Shown piece by piece: positions 35,966 to 45,924 of a stretch of 64,000 nt of DNA (the stretch's first letter is position 1; each line of letters begins with the position of its first letter). The stretch spans positions 1-64,000 of the forward strand of contig NZ_QMKQ01000008.1 in NCBI RefSeq assembly GCF_003287975.1, given 5' to 3'. The translations under genes were made by a program, and so were the position numbers. The notes under the pieces are model-generated. The model saw nothing but the letters and a program-made list of their open reading frames with translations. It had not been told where the DNA came from and did no database searches. This stretch comes from Arthrobacter sp. AQ5-05. GTDB lineage: Bacteria; Actinomycetota; Actinomycetes; Actinomycetales; Micrococcaceae.

Positions 35966-35980
35966 CACCGGCCCCACGAC

Positions 35981-36025
35981 ACGGAAGGGGGATCCTGGAG
36001 CCATGCTCTTGGGTCCCCCTTCCGT
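35981..36025 (+). terminator. dps terminator
   Basis: ACGGAAGGGGGA (35981-35992) and TCCCCCTTCCGT (36014-36025) make a perfect 12-bp stem that can add two more G-C pairs inside, loop about 15-21 bases. Confidence 0.65.
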
Positions 36026-36164
36026 CGTCTCGCACCGACACGAATCCGGCAGCGGGGCCCTCCCTCCGCGTGCACCCTTGACCGTCGAATGCGACGCTGG
36101 CAGTCTCGTAGCCAGGGAGCCGGCCGAACCCCGCCCGGCAGATGCCGCCAAGGTCGGGAGTGCA

Positions 36165-36803
36165 ATGGATATGGAAACGAACCGGGAATCCCCCAAGACC
36201 GAGGACCTGCGCATCGTGCCGGCCAACCAGGCGAGCAGCACGGACCTCGATCTGGTCTTCGGCTCCAGGGGAACCGCGTGGGATTGCCAATGCCAGTGGT
36301 TCCAGAATCCCGGCAAGGCTTTCGATGCGCTCTCCGTTCAGGAGCGCGCGCACGACTTGCGCACCCAGACCCTCTGCGGGATGCCTGATGCACCAAGCAC
36401 CAGCGGGTTGGTCGCATACCTGGGAGACGAGCCCGTGGGCTGGTGCGCCGTCGAGCCGCGCACCGCCTACCCGCGGCTGCGCACCTCGCGCGTCACCTAT
36501 GGCGGCCGCGACGAGGACACGGACGATGCCGGTGTGTGGGCGGCGGTCTGTTTTGTCACCCGCACCGGGTTCCGGCGCCGCGGGGTCAGCCGCGCCCTGG
36601 CCGCGGCGGCCGTGGATTTTGCCCGGTCCCGCGGGGCCCGGGCACTTGAGGGCTACCCGCTGCTGCTGCCCGAGGGCAAGTCCCCGATGTGGGGCGAACT
36701 GTATGTGGGCAGCCGAGCCATCTTCGCCGACGCCGGTTTCCGCGAGGTCGGCCACCCGACCCCGCGTCGCTTCGTCATGCGCATCGATTTCGAGAAGCCG
36801 TAG
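36165..36803 (+). CDS. GNAT family N-acetyltransferase
   Basis: A 212-aa acetyl-CoA-dependent acyltransferase. The fold is seen in GWCAVEPRTAYPRL, VWAAVCFVTRTGFRRRGVSRALAAAA (in parts, with the R-R-x-G-V for CoA) and AIFADAGFREVG. CQCQWF near residue 43 is a mark of one actinobacterial GNAT group. Acceptor unknown. Start 36165 follows a weak GGGAG; ATG 36171 is an alternative. Confidence 0.82.
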   Translation: MDMETNRESPKTEDLRIVPANQASSTDLDLVFGSRGTAWDCQCQWFQNPGKAFDALSVQERAHDLRTQTLCGMPDAPSTSGLVAYLGDEPVGWCAVEPRTAYPRLRTSRVTYGGRDEDTDDAGVWAAVCFVTRTGFRRRGVSRALAAAAVDFARSRGARALEGYPLLLPEGKSPMWGELYVGSRAIFADAGFREVGHPTPRRFVMRIDFEKP

Positions 36804-36824
36804 CGGGCCGGGGCGGCCACGCCG

Positions 36825-38030
36825 CTACTGCCCGGCGCGGGTCTGCAGCACCTCCAGCGCTGCGGCGTCGATCTTGGCCCGGAAACTCGGGCTGGCCTTG
36901 GCCGCGGAGACCAGCGCCTGGTGGATGGTCGGGATGGCAGCGGCATTCACGCAGAGCATCATGGTGCCGCCGGCGTTGAAGAAGTTCTTGGCCCGGGTCG
37001 CATGGCTCCACGGCGAGAGCTGCTTGGCGTTGCACATGTCATCGGAGATCACGATCCCGGTGAACCCCAGGTCGTGGCGCAGCATGGTCTTGATGATGGT
37101 GGAGGAAAACGGTCCGACGTGGCTCGGGTCGATCTGCGTGTAGATCGCGTTGGAGACCATGACCCAGCGGGTCCCGTACGACATCGCCCGGATGAACGGG
37201 TTGCGGTAGACGCTGTAGCGGGTGGTGATGGTGTCCTTCACGTTCGTGGAGGTGTCGGTGTTCTTGGTGACCCTGCCAAGCCCCGGGAAGTGTTTGGCCA
37301 CCGGGGCGATCCCTCCGGCACGCATCCCGGACACAAACGCAGCGACCTCGTCGGCGACGTGCCAGGAGGTGTACCCGAATTCGCGGTACCAGTATCCGAT
37401 GGGCAGGTTGTAGGGGGCGAAGGCCGCAGAGGGAACGGTGTCCGCGACAGGCGCCAGGTCCACGTTCAGGCCCGCGGCGTGCAGTTGCTTGGCCCAGGTG
37501 GTGGCCGCGGCCTTCAGGGTCGCGGGCGACCAGGTTCCCTGGTGCAGGGCGGTGGGCATGGTGGAGAACCCCGGGCCCTTGAGGACCTGGACGTAGCCGC
37601 CCTCCTGGTCGGTGGCGATGAAGCGCTTTTGCCCGCCGGTGGTCGTCAGCGACACGGTGGCGTTGATCTTGTTGACCACGGCCTTGGTGGCGGTGACCCC
37701 GGAGTAGCTGCGGCCCTTGAGAAACACGTTGCCGATCTTGTTCTTCGTGAGGATCGACAGGTCCGTGGCGCTGGCTCCGGTGGCCGGCACCCCCATCATC
37801 AGCACCTGTCCGACTCGCTGGTCAAGACTCAGCGTGGCCAAGGTCTGGGACGGGGTCGGTGCTGACACGTTCACCGCGGCGCGTTGCACGCCGGCGGTGG
37901 CGACCGCCGAACCGGGCGTTGCCAGGGGCGGGGCCAACGGCGAAAGGCCCACCGCCAGCGCGAGGGCCAGGGCTCCGGTCGCTGCCGCCCGTGCGGCGGA
38001 ACGAGGGGTGGATGATGAATGCCCGCGCAT
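36825..38030 (-). CDS. Secreted glycoside hydrolase family 3 (NagZ-like)
   Basis: A 401-aa exported enzyme with an Ala-rich signal peptide (about 1-45). The barrel shows ATDQEGGYVQVL, the KHFPGLGRV loop and the nucleophile Asp in GIVISDDM. Family members cut terminal N-acetylglucosamine or similar sugars from wall fragments. Classical NagZ has KHFPGHG and a following Asp-Ser-His; here it is PGLG and NTDTSTN, as in a secreted actinobacterial subgroup, so the acid/base residue may differ. Convergent with the GNAT gene. Confidence 0.85.
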   Translation of the reverse strand: MRGHSSSTPRSAARAAATGALALALAVGLSPLAPPLATPGSAVATAGVQRAAVNVSAPTPSQTLATLSLDQRVGQVLMMGVPATGASATDLSILTKNKIGNVFLKGRSYSGVTATKAVVNKINATVSLTTTGGQKRFIATDQEGGYVQVLKGPGFSTMPTALHQGTWSPATLKAAATTWAKQLHAAGLNVDLAPVADTVPSAAFAPYNLPIGYWYREFGYTSWHVADEVAAFVSGMRAGGIAPVAKHFPGLGRVTKNTDTSTNVKDTITTRYSVYRNPFIRAMSYGTRWVMVSNAIYTQIDPSHVGPFSSTIIKTMLRHDLGFTGIVISDDMCNAKQLSPWSHATRAKNFFNAGGTMMLCVNAAAIPTIHQALVSAAKASPSFRAKIDAAALEVLQTRAGQ

Positions 38031-38323
38031 GGCGAACGCCTCGATTCGAAGGAAACTGACGCAATTCTAGTCTTCAGACTGAACGTTTGACCCGTCGTTT
38101 GCTGTGGTCTTCCTCCGGTACGCTCTCCCGCCCGGGCTGGGCAACCACGTGGGCTGGCCGGCGGCACGAAAGCCCGGCTTTCCACGCCGTCCCCCCGATG
38201 CCGGCGGCCGTGATGGAGACGTTCCCCCGATCGCTCCGGGGGATGTTTTCCGCGGCCTTGGCGTTCCGGCGGAAGCACCTGGTTTCCGGCCATCTGCAAT
38301 GATAGGGGAAAAGGAGATACTTG

Positions 38324-39166
38324 ATGGGCAAGATCGAAACTCCCGGCGGCGTCGAACAGGTTTCCCGCCCCGTCTATTTCCTCTCGGACAGCACCGGAAT
38401 CACCGCGGAAACGCTCGGCAATACGCTGCTCACCCAGTTCCCCCAGAGCACCTTCGACCGCACCACCATTCCGTTCATCACCAGCGTCGAGCAGGCGCAG
38501 GCGGTGGTGAGCACCGTTGATGCGGTGGCCGCCCAGGGGGTCTTGCCGATCGTTTTTTCCACGGTGGTCGGCGGCGACATCCGGTTGACCCTGGCCGCCT
38601 GCCGGGCCACCGTGGTTGATTTGATCGGGACGCATATCTGGCAACTCGAGGGGGCGCTGGGCGCAGCTGCCAGTGGCAAGCCGGGACAGGCGCACGGACT
38701 GGGGAATGCCGCCAGGTACCAATCGAGGATGACCGCCGTCGAGTATGCCATGGAGCACGACGACGGCCAGAGCCTGCGGGCCCTGGAAAAGGCCCAGGTC
38801 ATCCTGGTGGCCCCGTCACGCTGCGGGAAAACACCAACCACCATGTACCTGGCACTGCAACACGGCATCTTCGCGGCAAATTTCCCGCTGGTGGAGGAGG
38901 ACTTCGAGCGGGAGGGGCTGCCCGAGCCCCTGAAGCCGTTTGCGGAGAAATGTTTCGGACTTACTTCCACGCCGCAGCGGCTGAGCCAGATCCGCACCGA
39001 ACGCCGGCGGGACTCCGCATACGCCTCGTTGCGGCAGTGCAGCTACGAGCTGCGCAGCGCCGAGCTCATGTATCTCACCCACGGGATTCCCTACCTGAAT
39101 TCGGCAAGCGTGTCGGTGGAGGAGATGGCCGCGACCATCCTGCAGAAGATGCGCCTGAAGCACTAG
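38324..39166 (+). CDS. ppsR: PEP synthase regulatory kinase/pyrophosphorylase
   Basis: A 280-aa DUF299 protein. It uses ADP to phosphorylate and phosphate to reactivate a threonine next to the catalytic His of PEP synthase (or PPDK). VYFLSDSTGITAETLGN at the start and the P-loop-like APSRCGKTPTTMYLA at about 165 are the two marks. ATG 38324 has AAAGGAG eight bases upstream. Its target ppsA lies 153 bp downstream, fixing the choice between PEP synthase and PPDK. Confidence 0.9.
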   Translation: MGKIETPGGVEQVSRPVYFLSDSTGITAETLGNTLLTQFPQSTFDRTTIPFITSVEQAQAVVSTVDAVAAQGVLPIVFSTVVGGDIRLTLAACRATVVDLIGTHIWQLEGALGAAASGKPGQAHGLGNAARYQSRMTAVEYAMEHDDGQSLRALEKAQVILVAPSRCGKTPTTMYLALQHGIFAANFPLVEEDFEREGLPEPLKPFAEKCFGLTSTPQRLSQIRTERRRDSAYASLRQCSYELRSAELMYLTHGIPYLNSASVSVEEMAATILQKMRLKH

Positions 39167-39319
39167 GACGGAAATCCGCCAAGTCAATATGGTGCACATC
39201 ACCTAGCAAGAAGCCGCAGGAACCTGTCACAGTGGACAGGAACGCCTCCATGCTCGGCCATCGGCCGCGCACCGGAGGCAGCAGCACCGCATGTCAGCAT
39301 TTGCAAAGGAGCAATGACC

Positions 39320-41716
39320 ATGACAACAGACATCCAATGGTTCTCGGAACTCGGACTCGACGACCTGGACCAGGTGGGCGGCAAGAACGCCTCCCTCGGC
39401 GAGATGGTGCAGAACCTGACCTCGGCCGGTGTCCAGGTGCCCGACGGCTTCGCCACCACCGCCGACGCCTATCGCGCATTCCTTGCCGATTCGGGGCTGG
39501 ACCGCAGGATCGTTGCGCGGATGGAGGGCCTGGATGTCGAGGACGTCACCGCCTTGGCCGCCGCCGGCCAGGAAATTCGCGAGATGATGCGCCGGACCCC
39601 GTTCCTTCCGGCCTTCGAGGCCCAGGTCCGCGCCGCCTACCAGGAACTGGTGGCCAAGCACGGCGGATCCGCGGATCTGTCCTGGGCCGTGCGTTCCAGC
39701 GCCACCGCCGAGGACCTGCCCGATGCCTCGTTCGCCGGACAGCAGGAAACCTTCCTGAACATCCGCGGGATCGAGAACATCCTGCTGGCCATCAAGGACG
39801 TGTTTGCCTCCCTCTACAACGACCGCGCCATCGCCTACCGCGTGCACCACAAGTTCGAGCACGCCGAGGTCGCCCTCTCCGCCGGGATCCAGCGCATGGT
39901 GCGCTCGGATGTGGGGGCCTCGGGCGTCATGTTCACCATGGACACCGAATCGGGATTCCAGGACGCGGTCTTCGTGACCTCCTCCTACGGCCTGGGCGAG
40001 GCCGTGGTCCAGGGTGCGGTGAACCCCGATGAGTTCTACGTCTACAAGCCGGCCCTGCGTGCCGGGCGCCCGGCCATCCTCAAGCGCGGGCTGGGCGAGA
40101 AGGCGTTGCAGATGGTGTACACAACAAGCGAAGAGGTCGGGCGCACCATTGATTTTGTGCCGGTGGAAGCCTCGCTGCGCAACCGTTTCAGCATCACCGA
40201 CGCGGATGTCGAAAAGCTTGCGGCCCACGCACTGGCCATCGAGGAGCACTACGGGCGCCCCATGGACATCGAGTGGGGCAAGGACGGGATCGACGGGGAA
40301 ATCTATGTCCTGCAGGCACGCCCGGAGACCGTGCAGTCCCGCCGCGCCGCCGGCCGGCTGAGCCGCTTCAAGCTCAACGAGAGCGGCCCGGTGCTCGCCG
40401 AGGGCCGCGCCATCGGCCAGCGCATCGGCTCCGGGGCCGTGCGCATCCTGAGCTCCATCGACCAGATGGCCGGATTCAAGACCGGCGACGTGCTGGTCGC
40501 GGACATGACCGACCCGGACTGGGAACCGATCATGAAGCGTGCCTCGGCCATCGTCACCAACCGCGGCGGGCGCACCTGCCATGCGGCGATCATCGCCCGC
40601 GAGTTGGGCATCCCGGCGGTGGTGGGCACCGGAAACGTCACCGAGGAGCTCGCCGACGGCACCGAGGTCACCGTCTCCTGCGCCCAGGGCGAGACCGGAT
40701 TCATCTACGCGGGGCTGCTGGACTACAGCCTCGAGGAAACCGAGATCGCCACGCTGCCCGAGGCGCCGGTGAAGGTCATGATGAACGTCGGCACCCCGGA
40801 ACAGGCCTTCGCCTTCTCCCAGCTGCCCAACGACGGGGTGGGCCTGGCCCGACTCGAATTCATCATCAACCGGCAGATCGGCATCCACCCCAAGGCGCTG
40901 CTGAACCTCGAGGACCAGCCGACAGGGATTGCCGTGGAAATCCGCGAGCTGATTTCCGCCTACGACGGCCCCCGCGACTACTACGTCAAGCGCCTGGCCG
41001 AGGGCGTGGCGACGATTGCTGCAGCGTTCGCACCGAAGCCGGTGATCGTGCGGATGTCCGATTTCAAGTCCAACGAGTACGCAAACATGGTCGGCGGACG
41101 GGCCTACGAGCCGCACGAGGAAAACCCGATGCTCGGCTTCCGCGGGGCCTCGCGCTACCTGGAACCGTCCTTCCGGGACTGCTTCGACCTTGAATGCGAG
41201 GCGCTGTCCTTTGTCCGCAACGAGATGGGGCTGACCAACGTCAAGCTGATGATCCCGTTTGTGCGCACCCTGGCCGAGGGCCGCGGGGTCATCGACCTGC
41301 TCGCCGAGAACGGGTTGCGCCGCGGCGAGAACGGGCTCGAGGTCATCATGATGTGCGAGCTGCCGTCCAACGCGCTGCTCGCCGATGAATTCCTTGACCA
41401 CTTCGACGGTTTCTCGATCGGGTCCAACGACATGACCCAGCTGGTGCTGGGCCTGGACCGGGATTCGGCCATCGTCTCCGGCGGTTTCGATGAGCGCAAC
41501 CCGGCGGTCAAGAAGATGCTCAGCATGGCCATCGCGGCCTGTCGGGCGCGGGGCAAGTACGTGGGGATCTGCGGACAGGGGCCCAGCGACCACGCGGACT
41601 TCGCGCAGTGGCTGGTCGACGAGGGCATCGATTCGATGTCGTTGAACCCGGACACCGTGGTTGACACCTGGCTGCGCCTGGCCGGCACGGCCGCCGAAAC
41701 GCCGGCCATTCGGTAG
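39320..41716 (+). CDS. ppsA: Phosphoenolpyruvate synthase
   Basis: A 798-aa enzyme making PEP from pyruvate, ATP and water for gluconeogenesis. The ATP-grasp start [10 protein letters not shown], the phospho-His in [14 protein letters not shown], with its adjacent Thr as the PpsR target, and the C-terminal catalytic Cys in CGQGPS are seen. ATG 39320 has AAAGGAG at the right distance; ATG 39314 is too close to it. The preceding gene encodes its regulator. Two hairpins follow. Confidence 0.94.
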   Translation: MTTDIQWFSELGLDDLDQVGGKNASLGEMVQNLTSAGVQVPDGFATTADAYRAFLADSGLDRRIVARMEGLDVEDVTALAAAGQEIREMMRRTPFLPAFEAQVRAAYQELVAKHGGSADLSWAVRSSATAEDLPDASFAGQQETFLNIRGIENILLAIKDVFASLYNDRAIAYRVHHKFEHAEVALSAGIQRMVRSDVGASGVMFTMDTESGFQDAVFVTSSYGLGEAVVQGAVNPDEFYVYKPALRAGRPAILKRGLGEKALQMVYTTSEEVGRTIDFVPVEASLRNRFSITDADVEKLAAHALAIEEHYGRPMDIEWGKDGIDGEIYVLQARPETVQSRRAAGRLSRFKLNESGPVLAEGRAIGQRIGSGAVRILSSIDQMAGFKTGDVLVADMTDPDWEPIMKRASAIVTNRGGRTCHAAIIARELGIPAVVGTGNVTEELADGTEVTVSCAQGETGFIYAGLLDYSLEETEIATLPEAPVKVMMNVGTPEQAFAFSQLPNDGVGLARLEFIINRQIGIHPKALLNLEDQPTGIAVEIRELISAYDGPRDYYVKRLAEGVATIAAAFAPKPVIVRMSDFKSNEYANMVGGRAYEPHEENPMLGFRGASRYLEPSFRDCFDLECEALSFVRNEMGLTNVKLMIPFVRTLAEGRGVIDLLAENGLRRGENGLEVIMMCELPSNALLADEFLDHFDGFSIGSNDMTQLVLGLDRDSAIVSGGFDERNPAVKKMLSMAIAACRARGKYVGICGQGPSDHADFAQWLVDEGIDSMSLNPDTVVDTWLRLAGTAAETPAIR

Positions 41717-41734
41717 CACGCTCGGGAAACGACG

Positions 41735-41857
41735 CCTTGCCTCGCGCCCCTGGCATGGCAAGGGTCGGGCGAAAACGCCAGGAACCGTGGCCAGTGGGCT
41801 GGGATTGCGCTGGAATGAGCCACAGGGACAGGACCCCGGGATGAGCTAGATCCCGGG
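41735..41857 (+). terminator. Two hairpins after ppsA
   Basis: CCTTGCC/GGCAAGG (41735-41741/41757-41763) and CCCGGGAT/ATCCCGGG (41835-41842/41850-41857, loop 7) are both perfect. The second is the better terminator. Confidence 0.5.
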
Positions 41858-42373
41858 TTCGGCCGCCGCTGTTGAGTGGTTCCTTCCAGCGCAGCGAAGT
41901 CCGTGCCGAAACCATGGCTGCGCCCACCGTGCCTGTCAGCGAGGCCTCCGGGGTAGGCAATACATTCATGAGGCAGCACTGCAGGGGCAGACTTCGTGCT
42001 TTGGGCATGCACTGCATTCCCCATCATGGGTTCGGGTCCGAGGAGACCGCCTTGCTGCGGTTTCCTCGGAGGTGATCGGGAGGCTGCCTGCACGAGGGTC
42101 ACTCATGCGGCCTGTCTGCTTCCCCGCCGGCCACGAGTTCGACTCGTACTCCATCCAGGTCTGCAGAGCACGCCGCTGCCCGGAGTGGAGGCGACACCGC
42201 ACGACCAAGTCGTACAGCCCGGCTCTAATCGTGCCGGCAGTGGGAGTCTCGTCCGGCCACGGCATCGGGGTCTTGTTTCCAGTGCGAAATCAAGACCCAC
42301 TCCTTGGACTGGCGTCTGGGCACGATATCGCAAGCGTGGCTTTCCCCACTGGCCGGGACCCGGACCCCGGTGC
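41858..42373. other. Gap without a recognisable gene
   Basis: About 500 bases with no frame that has a family, a ribosome site and codon use like the neighbours. A minus-strand frame (42265-41966) has a semi-plausible start and a Cys-rich end (GECSACPKHEVCPC) but no further support. The region may be a decayed gene. Confidence 0.45.
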
Positions 42374-43117
42374 TTAGAGCCGTCCGGCAGTGACGACCCG
42401 CTTCAGGAATTGCTGGGTTCGTTCCTCCTGGGGATTTTCAAACAGTTCCTCCGCCGTCCCCCGTTCAAGGATTTTTCCCTGATGCAGGAAACAAACCTGT
42501 GAGGCCACTTCTCGGGCAAAACCCATCTCGTGGGTGGCCAAGAGCATGGTCAGCCCGCCCACTGCCAGTTCCCTGATCATCTCGAGCACGTCGCCGACAA
42601 GTTCCGGGTCCAGCGCTGCAGTGATTTCATCGAGCAGGAGAACCTGCGGGTCCATCGCCATGGCACGAACAATCGCAACGCGCTGTTGCTGGCCGCCGGA
42701 CAAGGCATCGGGGTAGGACCCGGCCTTCTGACGCAGGCCAATCTTGTCCAGAAGCTCGATGGCCCGCTGTTCGGCTGCGTCCTTCGAAATTCCCCCGATC
42801 ATGGTGGGTGCCAGCGTGATGTTCTTCAGCACCGTCATGTGGGGAAACAAGTTGTAGGACTGGAAGACGATGCCCACGTTCCGCCTCAGGACATTCAGGT
42901 TCACGCCCAGGCCGGTGACTTGGTCGCCATCGACCAGGATCTCGCCGGATTCAATGGTTTCCAGCGCGTTGATGCACCGCAGCAGCGTGGATTTCCCAGA
43001 ACCCGAGGCGCCGATGAGACAGACGACCTCGTGGCGGGCCACTTCCAGGGAAATCCCCTTGAGGATCTGGACGGATCCATAGGACTTATGCAGGTCTCGT
43101 ATTTGCAGATATGACAT
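42374..43117 (-). CDS. Polar amino acid ABC transporter, ATP-binding protein
   Basis: A 247-aa GlnQ/HisP-type ATPase. Walker A GASGSGKST, signature LSGGQQQRVAI, Walker B VLLLDEITAALDPE and the switch His in LLATHEMGFA are complete. It drives import by the permease seven bases upstream and the lipoprotein before that. The three genes form a minus-strand operon with the solute-binding gene first. Confidence 0.92.
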   Translation of the reverse strand: MSYLQIRDLHKSYGSVQILKGISLEVARHEVVCLIGASGSGKSTLLRCINALETIESGEILVDGDQVTGLGVNLNVLRRNVGIVFQSYNLFPHMTVLKNITLAPTMIGGISKDAAEQRAIELLDKIGLRQKAGSYPDALSGGQQQRVAIVRAMAMDPQVLLLDEITAALDPELVGDVLEMIRELAVGGLTMLLATHEMGFAREVASQVCFLHQGKILERGTAEELFENPQEERTQQFLKRVVTAGRL

Positions 43118-43124
43118 GTTTTTC

Positions 43125-44243
43125 CTAGTTCGATCCTGAACGCTGACGGGCTTGATCCTTTTCGATCATCCTGTCGACGAAGCGGGACTGCGGAATGGTG
43201 ATGAGCACGAAGACAATGGCGACCACGGTGACGGGTGAAAGGTTGAAGACTGCCGATCCGACGAGGCGCGACTGGGTAAAGGCATCGATGACACCCATGA
43301 CTCCAATCAAGGCAGTGTCCTTTTGGAGCCCGATGAAATCGTTGAGCAACGGCGGGATGACGCGGCGGACCGCCTGGGGAATGATTACGGTGCGCAAGGC
43401 CTGCGGGTACGACAGCCCCAGCGAGCGGGCGGCCGCCCACTGACTGCGATGAATGGAATCCAGCCCTGCTCGGTAAACCTCCGCGACGTAGGCGCTGTAG
43501 GTGAGGGTTAGCGCAAAGATGGCCAGTACGATCGGTGGGAGATCCTTGAAAAATGGCACCTCGGCAAGAGACAAACCGAACCCCACCAGGTACAGGACGA
43601 TAATGCCGGGGATGGCGCGGAATACGTCGGTGTAAAGGACTGCCAGGAAGCGCAGGGGTCGTCCGGCCCTGCCCGGAAGCATTCGCATGATGGCGATCAC
43701 CAGACCGAGCACCAACACCAGCACCTCGGCACCAATGGCCACCTGGACGTTGACCCAGAATGCGCGCAACACATCAGACCAAGCCTGGGCGATGAATTCG
43801 GGACGAAGGAATGTCCGGGCAATGGCGCCGTCGTTGGTGCTGACAAACGCGACCAGCAACGCGAGGACGACAATCGCAACCGAGTATCCGAGGCTTGTGA
43901 GTGCGGATTCGCGGCCAAGAGCGGCATGGTGTCTGGCGATGACGATGCCGTTGTCCTGCAGGGCGTTACGGGACTTGCGGGCGCTTCTGAGCGCTTGGAC
44001 CGTGGGCAGCAGGGGCAGCCAGGTCGCGAGCCAGAGGACCACGAACACTGCCTTGGTGAACGCGCCGGCGGGCTGGGGATACATATAGGCGTAAAGCCAC
44101 GCAAGTGCGTAGAAGGACGTCACCGCGGTAAGGATGACTACGATGACCGACGCCGCCGTCAGCGGCACCACCGCCGGGGGTTGTGCCTGCGGCGGTTGAA
44201 GGCGCGCGTCGTACGTGTCTTGGGTGGGCGTCACGTTGATCAT
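43125..44243 (-). CDS. Polar amino acid ABC transporter, permease
   Basis: A 372-aa membrane protein. The C-terminal 200 residues form the HisM/GlnP-type permease domain with VLYTDVFRAIPGIIVLYL, and the ATPase-contact EAA-like loop WAAARSLGLSYPQALRTVIIPQA. The first 150 residues add about three extra helices not needed in minimal permeases. ATG 44243 overlaps the upstream stop (ATGA). One permease probably forms a homodimer. Confidence 0.9.
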   Translation of the reverse strand: MINVTPTQDTYDARLQPPQAQPPAVVPLTAASVIVVILTAVTSFYALAWLYAYMYPQPAGAFTKAVFVVLWLATWLPLLPTVQALRSARKSRNALQDNGIVIARHHAALGRESALTSLGYSVAIVVLALLVAFVSTNDGAIARTFLRPEFIAQAWSDVLRAFWVNVQVAIGAEVLVLVLGLVIAIMRMLPGRAGRPLRFLAVLYTDVFRAIPGIIVLYLVGFGLSLAEVPFFKDLPPIVLAIFALTLTYSAYVAEVYRAGLDSIHRSQWAAARSLGLSYPQALRTVIIPQAVRRVIPPLLNDFIGLQKDTALIGVMGVIDAFTQSRLVGSAVFNLSPVTVVAIVFVLITIPQSRFVDRMIEKDQARQRSGSN

Positions 44244-45115
44244 GGGATCTCGAACACCGGAACCTTGGCGGGATCGCCGCCGAGCGTGGGGCCCAGCCAG
44301 GAGGCGGACAGTTTTTCCAGCGTCCCGTCCACTTCCATGGCGGCGATGGCTTCATCCATGGCGGAGGCATTGGGTGAATCCTTCGGGTAGATGGCCCCGT
44401 ATTGTTCTCCCGTCTGGTACTGCCCAACGACCTCCATGGCGCCCGCGGAACCGCTGGCAAATCCAAGCATGATGGCGGTGTCCTGGATGGCTGCATCGAT
44501 TTGGCCCGATGCCACTCCCGTGACCATCGCGTCGGTTTCCTGGAAGACGCGCGCCGGCGTGCCGGGCTTCAGCTTCTCCTGGGCGAAAGGCACTGCCGTC
44601 GTACCCAGCGCGACACCAATGGTCTTGGACTGGATGTTCTCCGCGCTGACGTCGGATCCCTTCTTGACCAGCACCGAAACGTTGGAGTCATAGTACGGCT
44701 CGGAAAACTGGACGACCTTTTGGCGCTCAGGCGTAATGGACACCTGCGCCATGGCGATGTCGAATCCGTCAGTTTGTCCGGCCGCCAGCGCGTCGAAGGA
44801 GGCATTCGCCACCTTGAGCTTGCCAAGGCCCGCGCGATGGGCGATGTTTGCCGCGAGGCAGTACTCATAGCCTCCGGTGATCTTGTCCGGCGAGACGCCC
44901 TTCCACCAACCGGGGGAAGGCAGGTTCGTTTGCACGGTAAAAGTGTCAGGGGTGACGGGGTTGAGCTTGATGGACCCGGCCGCGCCGTACACCTCGCACT
45001 CGCCGAAGGCTGCGTCTGCCCCATCCTTCGCCTGGGTTGCCCCTCCGCATCCGGTCAATGCCAAGGTGGACGCTGCAGCTAGCGCCACCAATGTTCCTAA
45101 TCGTTGTCTGGCCAT
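44240..45115 (-). CDS. ABC transporter solute-binding lipoprotein (amino-acid type)
   Basis: A 291-aa family 3 substrate-binding lipoprotein. The signal peptide ends in the lipobox LTGCGG. The mature domain includes GGYEYCLAANIAHRAGL, FDIAMAQVSITPERQKVVQFSEPYYDS (in pieces) and DAMVTGVASGQIDAAI, typical of polar amino-acid binders. The usual carboxylate-binding Arg is not at its common place, so the ligand may be unusual. First gene of the transporter operon; an 18-bp palindrome lies 40 bases upstream. Confidence 0.9.
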   Translation of the reverse strand: MARQRLGTLVALAAASTLALTGCGGATQAKDGADAAFGECEVYGAAGSIKLNPVTPDTFTVQTNLPSPGWWKGVSPDKITGGYEYCLAANIAHRAGLGKLKVANASFDALAAGQTDGFDIAMAQVSITPERQKVVQFSEPYYDSNVSVLVKKGSDVSAENIQSKTIGVALGTTAVPFAQEKLKPGTPARVFQETDAMVTGVASGQIDAAIQDTAIMLGFASGSAGAMEVVGQYQTGEQYGAIYPKDSPNASAMDEAIAAMEVDGTLEKLSASWLGPTLGGDPAKVPVFEIP

Positions 45116-45155
45116 GGAAATCTCTCACCCTTCGATCGCTTGCATTGTTCGACTT

Positions 45156-45173
45156 ACTGAACGGCTATACAGC
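45156..45173. promoter_or_regulatory. TetR operator, copy 1 (transporter/TetR side)
   Basis: ACTGAACGGCTATACAGC matches the reverse complement of copy 2 at 15 of 18 positions. It lies in the 157-bp divergent region between the solute-binding gene and the TetR gene and could control both. Confidence 0.7.
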
Positions 45174-45272
45174 TAATACGTAGACTGTGCCGTGCGTCAC
45201 GTCCGTTGTCAATGAAACGACAGAACATTTCCCTTCGCACCGGCACCAGTCGATTGAAGATAGAGTGCCGGT

Positions 45273-45902
45273 ATGACCAGGAAAACTGCACAGGCGCGCC
45301 GCGTTGAGGTGCTTGGGGAAACCGTTCGCCAAATTCGGGCCGGGGGAATGTCGGCCCTGCGCGTTGCGGATGTGGCTGCAGCCATGGACGTCAGCGCGGC
45401 ATTGATCATCTACCACTTTGAAACCAAGGAAAAGCTTCTGGCCGAAGCCCTGATGTATGCCGCCGAAAGCGATTTGCGAAAGCTGGGCCGAATCATGCGC
45501 GAACCCGGGACTCCGGCCACCAGGGTCATGGCCGCACTGGAATGGTATGCGCCCACAGGTCGCGCCAGGGGCTGGCAACTGTGGATTGACGCGTGGTCCT
45601 TTTCCATGCGTGACAAGGTGTTGGCAAAGGTTCTCGTTGACCTGCAGGGGCAGTGGACGGACGCGATCGGGGGCGCCATCGACGAAGGTGTTGCCGAAGG
45701 CGTTTTCACGACCGAAAACTCCCGCGACGCAGCCACACGGCTGACCTCGATGCTGGATGGCTTGGCGGTGCGGATGCTCGTGCACCAGGAGCGCATCGGG
45801 CGCCTCGAGCTGCATGCCTGGCTGGCCCGGCAGGTGGAGCTGGAGCTCGGCGAAACGGCCCGCAAGGCCATCGCCTGCGGGGTCAATAATTCAATCCCTT
45901 GA
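45273..45902 (+). CDS. TetR family transcriptional regulator
   Basis: A 209-aa dimeric repressor. The N-terminal helix-turn-helix is VADVAAAMDVSAALIIYHFETKEKLL, in parts the classic TetR recognition helix (IIYHF). The C-terminal domain resembles BetI-type regulators. TAGAGT at 45261-45266 lies six bases before ATG 45273 with no Shine-Dalgarno, so a leaderless mRNA is likely. It stands between the transporter and the catabolic run, each with a matching palindrome, and is the obvious controller. The ligand may be the amino compound or a CoA ester. Confidence 0.9.
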   Translation: MTRKTAQARRVEVLGETVRQIRAGGMSALRVADVAAAMDVSAALIIYHFETKEKLLAEALMYAAESDLRKLGRIMREPGTPATRVMAALEWYAPTGRARGWQLWIDAWSFSMRDKVLAKVLVDLQGQWTDAIGGAIDEGVAEGVFTTENSRDAATRLTSMLDGLAVRMLVHQERIGRLELHAWLARQVELELGETARKAIACGVNNSIP

Positions 45903-45924
45903 CAGGGTCCCGAGCGCCATGCAG

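Noticed and set aside
42130-42160. tRNA-like T-loop GTTCGACTC
   Set aside because: The flanking bases form a simple palindrome; no acceptor stem, D-arm or anticodon arm can be built around it.
41966-42265. A possible 99-aa Cys-rich gene on the minus strand
   Set aside because: No ribosome site, family or neighbour support; kept only as a remark on the gap.
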